A stretch of DNA of 16,152 nucleotides, from contig JAMPAO010000060.1 in assembly GCA_023667165.1 (NCBI GenBank), forward strand, positions 1 through 16,152. The letters are read 5' to 3'. The position numbers and the translations under genes are program-made. This DNA is from Ruminococcus sp. (lineage in GTDB: Bacteria > Bacillota > Clostridia > Oscillospirales > Ruminococcaceae). Under the pieces are notes generated by a model. That model made no database searches. It worked only from the letters and a program-made list of their open reading frames with translations, and was not told the origin of the DNA. Shown here in pieces: positions 7,073 through 12,740 of this stretch. The first letter of the stretch is position 1. Every line of letters starts with the position of its first letter.

Positions 7073-8650
7073 ATGAACGCCGAAATAATACATGAAAAGA
7101 AAATAGCGCGGGACGCCGTAAAAATGACCCTGCTCAGCCTTGCGATGCAGACTGCGGGAATGATCTTCAACGTGCGCCTGTCGGGAATGGCGGGGACCTC
7201 CGCTGTGGGACTTATGTCGCTGATATTTTCGCTTTTCGGATTTATCATGGTGCTTGCGAACGGAAATATCCTCACGTCGACAAGCCGATTCATATCCGAA
7301 GCAAGAGGCGCGGGACATAAAAATTTCTCCCGTATAATGAAATATTCCCTGACATTTTCAATGTGTCTTTCCCTGACATTTTCGCTGATATCCTTTCTTG
7401 CCGCCGATCTTATCGGCGTAAGGCTTCGGGGAAGCGGGGAGATGACGCTGGCGGTCAGACTTATCGCCCTGTCGCTGCCCTTTGCCTCGGCAGGGTCGTG
7501 CATAAAGGGATATTTTCACGGCATACGGCGGGTGGAAATACCCATGCGCGGCGATCTGACGGAATTTGCCGTAAAATGGGCGGCTCTTTTCGGCGGTCTT
7601 GTTTTTATGGGCGGCACCGAATTTTTTTACATTATAACCGCCGCGGGTATACTGGCGGGAGAATTTGTAAGCTTCTGCTATTATGCCGTAAAATACGTTT
7701 CCGAGTACAAGTCCTTTCACAGTCTGCCGCCGTGCGGCTCTCCCCTGCTTACAGACACGCCCTTGTCCTATCTCAAAAGCTCTCTTCCCATTTTGGTAAG
7801 CGGTTATGTGCAGACGCTGCTTTCCTCGGCAAACGAGCTGCTGGTGCCTGCGGCGCTTCTTAAATTCAGCCGCAGCGCAGACGAGGCGCTGAGCTGCTAC
7901 GGAATGTTCGAGGCTATGATAATCCCCGCCGTATTTTTCCCCTCGGCAGTGCTTACAAGCCTGTCGGGGATAATAATTCCCGAAGCGGCTCTCGCCAACC
8001 GCACAGCCGACCCGATGATACGCAGACGCAGGCTGTGCTGTCTGACGGACAGCACCCTTGAAAGATCCTTTTCCTATGCGTTTTTCGTTGCCGCCCTGTT
8101 TTTTTTCGGCGGCAGAGAACTGGGAAACGTCCTTTGCCCCTCCGATCCTCTTGTGGGCAATTCCCTTGTGATCCTCGCACCCGTTATACCCTTTATCTAT
8201 CTTGAAATAGTCCTCGACGGACTGCTCAAGGGCATGGGCAGGCAGAACTTTCTGTCGGTGAATACGCTGTGCGAATACGCCGTAAGGATCGCCTGCGTAA
8301 TAATTTTTGTAGGCAGGATAGGCTTTTCTGGAGTGCTTATATCCTATTATGCCAGCAATGTAATAAGCAATATTGCGCGTATGACCGTTGTGTGCCGCGA
8401 AGCCGGACTTAAATTCGATCCCGTGCGTTTTATCCTCCGTCCTCTTGCCGTCGGGATAATATGCTCCGCTTCGGGCAGTATGGCGGCGGAGCTTTGCCAT
8501 GCCGAAAACGCGGGAGAGCTTGCGGTATTGGCGGTCTTTCTGCTTGCGGCGGTCACTGTATTTACGGTCATAGGCGTAAGAGTGCGGCTGACGGACAGAA
8601 AATATAATGCCGAGAGAACAGAAGCAGGACGTATAAAGCCGCAGACCTGA
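7073..8650 (+). CDS. SpoVB/MATE-like polysaccharide flippase (MOP superfamily)
   Basis: A 525-residue polytopic membrane protein with about 12-14 hydrophobic segments across its length. It has the MOP-superfamily look of SpoVB/MurJ/Wzx-type lipid-linked oligosaccharide flippases: an N-terminal MTLLSLAMQTAGMIFNVRLS helix, LIALSLPFASAGSCIKGYFHG, and VILAPVIPFIYLEIVLDGLLKGMGRQNF in the second half. Length agrees with SpoVB-like proteins (about 520 aa). It would move a lipid-linked wall or polysaccharide precursor, or possibly a drug, across the membrane; the substrate is unknown. ATG 7073 is chosen because AAAGGA (7055-7060) directly abuts the other in-frame ATG at 7061, leaving it no spacer. 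The preceding terminator indicates an independent transcript; no convincing promoter was seen. It converges on the minus-strand gene at 8849. Confidence 0.88.
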   Translation: MNAEIIHEKKIARDAVKMTLLSLAMQTAGMIFNVRLSGMAGTSAVGLMSLIFSLFGFIMVLANGNILTSTSRFISEARGAGHKNFSRIMKYSLTFSMCLSLTFSLISFLAADLIGVRLRGSGEMTLAVRLIALSLPFASAGSCIKGYFHGIRRVEIPMRGDLTEFAVKWAALFGGLVFMGGTEFFYIITAAGILAGEFVSFCYYAVKYVSEYKSFHSLPPCGSPLLTDTPLSYLKSSLPILVSGYVQTLLSSANELLVPAALLKFSRSADEALSCYGMFEAMIIPAVFFPSAVLTSLSGIIIPEAALANRTADPMIRRRRLCCLTDSTLERSFSYAFFVAALFFFGGRELGNVLCPSDPLVGNSLVILAPVIPFIYLEIVLDGLLKGMGRQNFLSVNTLCEYAVRIACVIIFVGRIGFSGVLISYYASNVISNIARMTVVCREAGLKFDPVRFILRPLAVGIICSASGSMAAELCHAENAGELAVLAVFLLAAVTVFTVIGVRVRLTDRKYNAERTEAGRIKPQT

Positions 8651-8684
8651 GGCTTCCTGCGCTTTTCGCAAAATACGATTTTAA

Positions 8685-8710
8685 GAGCGTGTTCACATAA
8701 ACCGTAACGC
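8685..8710 (-). repeat. Intact 26-bp repeat
   Basis: Read on the minus strand, these bases match 23 of 26 positions of the sequence made by joining 12425-12440 to 12674-12683, the two flanks of the larger inverted-repeat element. The shared core is ACGGTTTATGT. It lies just downstream of the flippase gene. What the 26-mer is (part of a larger repeat or a transposon end) cannot be told from two copies. Confidence 0.6.
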
Positions 8711-8723
8711 ATGGCTTGCAGAA

Positions 8724-8761
8724 TAATAACCCCTCGGACCTTTTGATCCGAGGGGTTATTA
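8724..8761. terminator. Shared hairpin between convergent genes
   Basis: A perfect 15-bp stem (TAATAACCCCTCGGA at 8724-8738 with its complement at 8747-8761) and an 8-nt loop, 73 bp past the flippase stop codon. The trailing tract is U-rich on both strands but has no long U run. It probably stops transcripts from both sides. The rest of the 8651-8848 gap holds the 26-bp repeat and nothing else recognised. Confidence 0.7.
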
Positions 8762-8848
8762 CTATTACGGCAAAACAGACGAAAGCGGCATACAAGTATA
8801 ATTCCCGCCTCTTCAGTCAAACCGCGAGGTTGATTTTATGCTTTGCCC

Positions 8849-9307
8849 TTAAAGGGAGTTTCCGCTCGTTCCGATGTAAAGATCGGCAATGCAGCTTTCG
8901 CCGCATATATTCTTTACATGATAATACACATCGGTGATCGTCTGCAAATGGTTATCCGACGTATAATCGTAAAGATTTTTACACGCAGCCTTAAATTCGC
9001 CCGGGTTTCCGCTGAATTTGCAAACGACCGCGTTTTCAAGCTTGAAACGTGGCTTGAAAACATAATGGCAGTCGCTTTCAAACCGCTTGTCAACGGGGAT
9101 CAGCAGCTCGACTCCCCAAATGGTCTTGCTGTCGGTGCAGATCTCCTCGTTGATCGAAAAAATGATATCTCCGCGGATCTTCAGATCCAAAGCGTCGATA
9201 TTTTTTTCGACGTGCCGCAGCAGCGAAAGCAGAGAACTCTCCTCGATCCTTGTGCGGTATGAAAGAATATTGTCATACCACAACTGTTGATTTTCAATAA
9301 TACACAT
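8849..9307 (-). CDS. GyrI-like/DUF5085-like putative small-molecule-binding protein
   Basis: A 152-residue soluble protein beginning MCIIENQQLWYDNILSYR. The alternation of IWGVELLIPVDKRF, YVFKPRFKLENAVVCKFSGN and a final IADLYIG strand is typical of the GyrI-like/SOUL effector-binding fold. The overall pattern resembles what I recall of DUF5085 proteins; this is recognition by eye, not a search. No catalytic residues are expected in that fold. ATG 9307 is preferred over an upstream in-frame start at 9343: GAGG (9317-9314) lies 6 nt before it, and the upstream codons overlap the 14-codon ORF. That ORF's stop codon abuts this ribosome site, suggesting translational coupling. The pair is divergent from the LytTR/GHKL two-component genes, so this protein may modulate or respond to that system. 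Confidence 0.75.
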   Translation of the reverse strand: MCIIENQQLWYDNILSYRTRIEESSLLSLLRHVEKNIDALDLKIRGDIIFSINEEICTDSKTIWGVELLIPVDKRFESDCHYVFKPRFKLENAVVCKFSGNPGEFKAACKNLYDYTSDNHLQTITDVYYHVKNICGESCIADLYIGTSGNSL

Positions 9308-9317
9308 TATGTACCTC

Positions 9318-9362
9318 TTATCTTCCGAGAATCCAACGAACAATATAACCTGTAAGACTCAT
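9318..9362 (-). CDS. 14-residue peptide gene (candidate signal, toxin or leader peptide)
   Basis: On the minus strand, AGGAGGG (9375-9369) is followed after 6 nt by ATG 9362 and a 14-codon frame encoding MSLTGYIVRWILGR, stop at 9318-9320. The ribosome site is the strongest on this side of the intergenic region, and its spacing is ideal. The peptide is hydrophobic and amphipathic-looking with two Arg and a Trp, net charge about +2. It has no cleavable signal sequence and no Cys, so it is not a cyclic-thiolactone AgrD-type precursor. The stop codon runs straight into the ribosome site of the 8849-9307 gene. Possible roles are a secreted linear signal for the divergent LytTR/GHKL pair, a PSM-like or membrane-active peptide, or a leader peptide controlling the next gene. 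The ORF is seen directly; its role is inference. Confidence 0.6.
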   Translation of the reverse strand: MSLTGYIVRWILGR

Positions 9363-9412
9363 TATTATCCCTCCTATGTTTTCTTTTATGATACCATTTT
9401 AATAAATCAGCG

Positions 9413-9418
9413 ATTATA
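9413..9418 (-). promoter_or_regulatory. Extended -10 promoter for the 14-codon ORF and the 8849-9307 gene
   Basis: On the minus strand TGTGATATAAT gives a consensus -10 (9418-9413) with an extended TGn. No good -35 lies 16-18 bp upstream, which is typical of activator-dependent promoters. The leader to ATG 9362 is about 45 nt. A second, weaker -10-like TGGTATCAT lies nearer the gene. Confidence 0.55.
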
Positions 9419-9469
9419 TCACAACAAATAAACGACAAAGCACACTTTTTTTGGAATGAAAAAAAAATA

Positions 9470-9498
9470 TTGCATATATTGTCATTTTATGGTATAAT
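9470..9498 (+). promoter_or_regulatory. Promoter of the LytTR/GHKL two-component operon
   Basis: TTGCAT (9470-9475), a 17-bp spacer ending in TGG, and TATAAT (9493-9498). It faces away from the minus-strand promoter at 9413-9418, leaving about 50 bp between them for shared control. Confidence 0.75.
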
Positions 9499-9539
9499 AG
9501 ATATAACACATTAATAACCGGAAAGGAATGTTATTTTGT

Positions 9540-10250
9540 ATGAGAATAGCAATTTGTGATGATGAGAAAACAATTCATGGTCAATTAATAAGTTTGTTGC
9601 ATGAATACAGTATAAAAAGACATATTGATATTTTTACAGACAGATTTAGAAACGGTGCAGATCTGTTAAACGCTTCCAAGGATTATGAAGTAATATTTAT
9701 GGATTATCAAATGAATGGACTTAACGGTATAGAAACTTCAAGGATAATACGCCAAGAAAATAAAGAGTGTATCATTATTTTTGTAAGCGCATATCCGGAA
9801 GCGGCGGTCGATTCCTATGAAGTAGGAACATTTCGTTTTCTTGTCAAACCTATTGATAAACTTAAACTGTTCAAGGCTCTCGACGATTATGTAAGATCAA
9901 TTGATTACGATAATCTGCTTATTCTTAAAACACATGAATGTACATGGAAAATAAAAATGTCCGATATAATCTATGCCGAAGCAAATGGGAAAAAAACAAA
10001 TATCCGCACTATAACGAAGTCTTTTGAAGTACATATGCATTTGAAAAAGATTGAAGAAAAACTTCCTCCCGAAAAATTTATACGATGTCAACGGGCGTAT
10101 GTTGTTGGCTTTAAGCACATTAAAAATCATACGAATACCGAGATAATATTTAACAACGGTGAAAAAGCTATGATAGGCAAATCTTATTTTTCCGCATTTA
10201 AAAACGGTTTTCAACACTATATTATGAGATATAACGAAAGGTTGATATAA
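9540..10250 (+). CDS. LytTR-family response regulator (AgrA-like)
   Basis: A 236-residue DNA-binding regulator activated by phosphorylation. The receiver domain (1-120) has Asp7/Asp8 (MRIAICDDE), phospho-acceptor Asp55 in VIFMDYQMNG, Ser83 and Lys103 (FLVKP). The LytTR DNA-binding domain covers about 127-226, with IIYAEANGKKTNI, FIRCQRAYVVGFKHIK and MIGKSYFSAFKNGF. ATG 9540 is chosen because family members begin MxIAICDDE; the alternative ATG 9528 abuts the AAAGGA ribosome site. The stop codon is 4 bp before the sensor kinase start, so the two form an operon. Many codons end in A/T, and the gene is distinctly AT-richer than genes elsewhere in the window. The likely target is the divergent peptide promoter, by analogy with Agr-type loci; no clear LytTR direct repeat was found there. 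Confidence 0.94.
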   Translation: MRIAICDDEKTIHGQLISLLHEYSIKRHIDIFTDRFRNGADLLNASKDYEVIFMDYQMNGLNGIETSRIIRQENKECIIIFVSAYPEAAVDSYEVGTFRFLVKPIDKLKLFKALDDYVRSIDYDNLLILKTHECTWKIKMSDIIYAEANGKKTNIRTITKSFEVHMHLKKIEEKLPPEKFIRCQRAYVVGFKHIKNHTNTEIIFNNGEKAMIGKSYFSAFKNGFQHYIMRYNERLI

Positions 10251-10254
10251 GGTT

Positions 10255-11529
10255 ATGATCTGCCAGCATATATTAAATATTATATCCGTTGTTTCTTTGA
10301 TCGCAGCTTCCATACTTATTATCCACTCATTTGGAATAAATAAAATAATTAATTTTAGGCGTTTTCTTTTATCACTGTTCACAGCGCTCGTCTTTTCAAT
10401 ATTAACACGCCTGCTCTATATTAAACTTTTTAATTTTCTGCCTATTTTAATGTATATTGCAGCGTTTACTGTTTCATATATTTCAGCGTTTAAGAAAATT
10501 ACTATAGCTCACGTATATGTTGCATTTATGTCCGAATTTTCCGCAACGCTTTTTTCATCGTGCGCAACTCCGTTATTCAGCCTGTTTTTTGATGATTATG
10601 ATATGGCTACGCTGATCTCGCTGACCGCCGTCAGAACGGTCCTGCTTGTTTTATCCGCCGTACTGTACCGTAAAGGCTCGTTGAGAGGCATATATTCATC
10701 GTCGAAATTTATTCCGGCTTACATATGGATACTTTCCCTGCTGGCGGTCATATTTATGGTGCTGCTGGCGGAATTCAACAACTTTCCGGTCAATACCGCG
10801 GAAAAACAAAACATAATCACAGGACTTATAGCCTTGCTCGCAGCAACGCTGATCGTCATGACAGTATCTCTTCTTATAAACGTATCGAAGAAAAACCGTT
10901 TCGACTCCGTAAACCATATCCTGAAAAAGCAGATCGAAATGCAGCTAAGACAGTACGAAAAGCAATTGCAGCTAAGCAGCGACCTGCGCCGTTTCAGGCA
11001 TGACTATAAAAATCACCTTGCCGCTATACTCGCGCTTATAGAAAACGAATACTGCCGGGACGCAAAGGATTACATCAATAAGATCACAGCCTCCGAACAC
11101 AGCAGCCGCGCGGTATTTTTCACGGGCAACAGGCTCGCCGACATAATACTAAGCGACAAAAACGAATTTTGCTCCGAATTTGCCGTCATCGAGTTTGACG
11201 GATATATCACCGACGCCATAGACAATTACGATATGTGCGCGCTCCTTGCAAACGCACTCGACAACGCAATAGAAGCGTGCGAAAAACTCAAGGAAAAAAG
11301 CAGGATAAGGATAGCCTCGCAGGTCAGACAGGGATACTTTGTAATGACAATGCAAAATCCCACTTCCCTGAAAAGCGCTGACAAACCGCCCAGAACCGCA
11401 AAGTCCGACCCGCAAAATCACGGTCTTGGTCTGATCTCCATCGAGCAGACGGTCAAAAAATACGACGGTACTATGAGTATTGAAGTAAAAAACGGTATCT
11501 TCGAGCTTTCCGTTGCCATGAAAATATAA
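10255..11529 (+). CDS. GHKL-domain sensor histidine kinase (AgrC-like)
   Basis: A 424-residue membrane sensor partnered with the adjacent LytTR regulator. Six or seven hydrophobic segments occupy residues 7-210, as in peptide-sensing AgrC/ComD/BlpH kinases. A coiled-coil linker (218-246) leads to FRHDYKNH with phospho-acceptor His249. The ATPase has LLANALDNAIEA (330-341; N box) and NHGLGLISIEQ (388-398; G box). There is no HAMP or PAS domain. The start is 4 bp after the regulator stop, and the ribosome site is weak, which suggests coupling. Codons up to about base 10,600 (sensor part) are AT-rich while the kinase part is GC-richer like the host genes. The cognate signal is unknown; no agrB or agrD is present in this window. 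Confidence 0.93.
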   Translation: MICQHILNIISVVSLIAASILIIHSFGINKIINFRRFLLSLFTALVFSILTRLLYIKLFNFLPILMYIAAFTVSYISAFKKITIAHVYVAFMSEFSATLFSSCATPLFSLFFDDYDMATLISLTAVRTVLLVLSAVLYRKGSLRGIYSSSKFIPAYIWILSLLAVIFMVLLAEFNNFPVNTAEKQNIITGLIALLAATLIVMTVSLLINVSKKNRFDSVNHILKKQIEMQLRQYEKQLQLSSDLRRFRHDYKNHLAAILALIENEYCRDAKDYINKITASEHSSRAVFFTGNRLADIILSDKNEFCSEFAVIEFDGYITDAIDNYDMCALLANALDNAIEACEKLKEKSRIRIASQVRQGYFVMTMQNPTSLKSADKPPRTAKSDPQNHGLGLISIEQTVKKYDGTMSIEVKNGIFELSVAMKI

Positions 11530-11572
11530 CCGCAGAGCTTTGAACCGAGGAGCTTCGAACGGCGGCATGTAC
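11524..11572 (+). repeat. Short repeat after the GHKL kinase gene
   Basis: ATATAACCGCAGAG (11524-11537, overlapping the kinase stop codon) recurs at 11742-11753 and upstream, and GCAGAGCTTTGAAC (11532-11545) recurs at 11856-11869. Here the two motifs are joined; in the second locus they are split by about 100 bp of hairpin-rich DNA. A local AGCTTTGAAC / AGCTTCGAAC duplication is also present. Confidence 0.5.
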
Positions 11573-11627
11573 TTCAGGCAGCGCCGCACAAAGAACGGCT
11601 AACGTCTTTGCGCAGGTCTTTCCTTTA
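11573..11627 (+). repeat. Decayed copy of the 46-bp TTAA element, possible terminator
   Basis: It aligns with 12502-12555 through CCGCACAAAG, the shared loop CGGCTAACG and CTTTG, with substitutions and one extra base. The TTAA flanks have become TTCA and TTTA. GCACAAAGA (11586-11594) can pair with TCTTTGCGC (11605-11613), and a pyrimidine-rich tail (TCTTTCCTTTATTTT) follows. It may serve as the transcription end of the kinase operon. Confidence 0.55.
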
Positions 11628-11663
11628 TTTTCTCCGTATTTTTTAATCCTTTTTTAATCCGTC

Positions 11664-11696
11664 TTAAAGTACGGTTTAATTATCGGGTATTATAAT
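11664..11696 (+). promoter_or_regulatory. Possible promoter for the first UBA-like gene
   Basis: TATAAT at 11691-11696 (with overlapping TATTAT at 11688-11693) lies in an AT-rich tract. TTAAAG at 11664-11669 is 18 bp from TATTAT. The -35 match is poor. If it is used, the transcript has a leader of about 210 nt containing the five hairpins at 11748-11892. Confidence 0.4.
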
Positions 11697-11747
11697 AATA
11701 TCATACAAACCGAGTAATGACGGCTCTTCATTACAAGGGATATAACC

Positions 11748-11892
11748 GCAGAGGATGTCCCCCGCCTCGTTCAGCGGCGGGTGCCATCTGCATTCAGTGG
11801 GGGTACAATCCCCCACTGAATGCAGCGTGCACAGCACGACCTCTGCTTGTTGAAAGCAGAGCTTTGAACTACGGACGGCGGTAAACCCGCCG
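11748..11892 (+). repeat. Array of five hairpins in the UBA-like gene leader
   Basis: Successive inverted repeats are: CCCGCC/GGCGGG (11761-11766 / 11776-11781, with outer GCAGA/TCTGC); a perfect 16-bp stem CTGCATTCAGTGGGGG (11788-11803) with its complement at 11810-11825 around loop TACAAT; CGTGC/GCACG (11826-11838); CTCTGCTT/AAGCAGAG (11841-11861); and CGGCGG/CCGCCG (11876-11892). There is no coding content. It may be a mobile intergenic repeat or a structured leader RNA. GCAGAG occurs at both 11748-11753 and 11856-11861. Confidence 0.65.
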
Positions 11893-11912
11893 CAGAAAGG
11901 CGGATAAAAGCA

Positions 11913-12383
11913 ATGAATGATTTTGAATCGGTAAGCATACTCACAGAAAAAACGGGCGCGACCTTCGAGGAGGCAAAAAACGCCTTTGAAGCTTGCGGCA
12001 AGGATATGCTGGAAGCTGCGGTAATGCTGGAAAAAAACAAAAAGGCTCACGCTCCGGCAGCAAGCTGCGGGGCGAAATACAGCGGTAAATTCAAAAACGG
12101 CGCACGGGCAGCCGCAGAAAGCGCAGGCAGATTTTTCAACAAGCTCTGCGTCAACACACTGAAGATCACGGGAAAAAAGGAGTATTTTTCCATGCCTCTT
12201 ATCGCGGCTGCACTGCTGCTGTTATGCCTGTGGGAGATAGTATTCCCCGCTGCAGTGATATCGCTTCTCTGCGGCGTATGCTACACTGTTTGCGGTCCCG
12301 ATTTCAAAAACAGCGTAACGCTTGGGATAACAAGACCCGACAGCGCGGGCGAAAGCGGCGACAACGGTTTTTTCGGAAAATAA
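11913..12383 (+). CDS. UBA-like/DUF4342-type small membrane protein (first paralogue)
   Basis: A 156-residue protein. Residues about 5-42 (SVSILTEKTGATFEEAKNAF, then EACGKDMLEAAVMLEK) form a three-helix UBA-like domain as seen in EF-Ts and DUF4342 proteins. A basic Ala/Gly linker follows (43-90), then one long or re-entrant hydrophobic segment (93-127) and a short polar tail. The UBA-like helix suggests a protein- or peptide-binding role at the membrane; this is inference. ATG 11913 has AAAGGCGG upstream. A second gene with the same architecture lies 357 bp downstream at 12741-13184, beginning the two-component operon. The leader upstream is unusually structured. No terminator follows, but a strong promoter begins directly after its stop codon. 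Confidence 0.82.
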   Translation: MNDFESVSILTEKTGATFEEAKNAFEACGKDMLEAAVMLEKNKKAHAPAASCGAKYSGKFKNGARAAAESAGRFFNKLCVNTLKITGKKEYFSMPLIAAALLLLCLWEIVFPAAVISLLCGVCYTVCGPDFKNSVTLGITRPDSAGESGDNGFFGK

Positions 12384-12385
12384 TA

Positions 12386-12414
12386 TTGTAATATTATCCG
12401 AAATATGATATAAT
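12386..12414 (+). promoter_or_regulatory. Promoter upstream of the nested repeats and the UBA-like/two-component operon
   Basis: TTGTAA (12386-12391), a 17-bp spacer and TATAAT (12409-12414) with an extended TGA, three bases after the first UBA-like stop codon. Transcription from it would cross the whole inverted-repeat nest before reaching the GTG at 12741. A weaker alternative nearer the gene is TTGGTA (12660-12665) plus TATCAT (12684-12689), which would use the element's own terminus as -35. Confidence 0.65.
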
Positions 12415-12441
12415 TTATCAGAGCGCGTCACGGTTTATGTA

Positions 12442-12673
12442 AGAACCCATACCAATAGGCTCAACGCACGTCTTTTCGGCAATCTTTTACCGATGACTGC
12501 GTTAAGGCAACACCGTACAAAGAGCGGCTAACGCCTTTGTGCGGTATTGCCTTAAAAATCCTTGTAATACAACAAGTATTGCTGCGGATTTTTGCCGTTA
12601 TCCATGCATTTCAATGAAATGCCGGCAAAATCTTGCCGAAAATCCGCACACTTCGCCTATTGGTATGGGTTCT
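12442..12673 (+). mobile_element. Palindromic MITE-like element (copy B) carrying nested insertions
   Basis: A 19-bp perfect terminal inverted repeat, AGAACCCATACCAATAGGC (12442-12460) with its complement at 12655-12673. Inner arms are also imperfectly complementary (GCACGTCTTTTCGGCAATCTTTTACC against CGGCAAAATCTTGCCGAAAATCCGC). It is 232 bp with insertions and about 164 bp without. Compared with copy A (1-117) it holds a 50-bp insertion at a TTAA and a palindrome GCATTTCA-A-TGAAATGC (12606-12622). There is no coding capacity, so movement would need a transposase elsewhere. It lies in the leader of the UBA-like/two-component operon. Confidence 0.8.
12506..12551 (+). mobile_element. Intact 46-bp hairpin element with TTAA target duplication
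   Basis: A 17-bp inverted repeat (GGCAACACCGTACAAAG at 12506-12522, partner CTTTGTGCGGTATTGCC at 12535-12551; one mismatch and one G-T pair) encloses a 12-nt loop. TTAA flanks it at 12502-12505 and 12552-12555. Copy A at 14-17 has a single TTAA with matching flanks and no insert, so insertion with a 4-bp TTAA duplication is directly readable. Decayed relatives are at 5023-5073, 6511-6550 and 11573-11627. Confidence 0.85.
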
Positions 12674-12740
12674 AAGCACGCTCTATCATAATACCGATTT
12701 GCGGCGCCGGTGTAAGTATCCGGCGGAAAGGAGCCTGTCT

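Larger units (their letters stand above)
12425..12683 (+). repeat. 26-bp repeat interrupted by the larger inverted-repeat element
   Basis: The flanks 12425-12440 and 12674-12683, joined, differ at 3 of 26 positions from the uninterrupted sequence at 8685-8710 (minus strand). This identifies the target of the larger insertion. No unambiguous target duplication is visible; at most one or two bases (A or TA). Confidence 0.6.

Noticed and set aside
7358..8671. 437-codon minus-strand ORF
   Set aside because: It is antisense to the flippase gene, rich in Arg/Lys/Gly/His with no recognisable domain, and has no ribosome site; a shadow of GC-rich codons on the other strand.
9363..9539. LytTR-type direct repeats between the divergent promoters
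   Set aside because: GTCGTTTAT on the minus strand and GTCATTTTA on the plus strand look similar, but they are not a properly spaced direct-repeat pair, so no operator is claimed.
9318..11529. Canonical agr quorum-sensing locus
   Set aside because: There is a regulator and a GHKL kinase, but no AgrB-like membrane protease and no Cys-containing AgrD-like precursor in the window.
12442..12673. Complete insertion sequence
   Set aside because: No transposase reading frame fits between the termini; it is a non-autonomous element at most.
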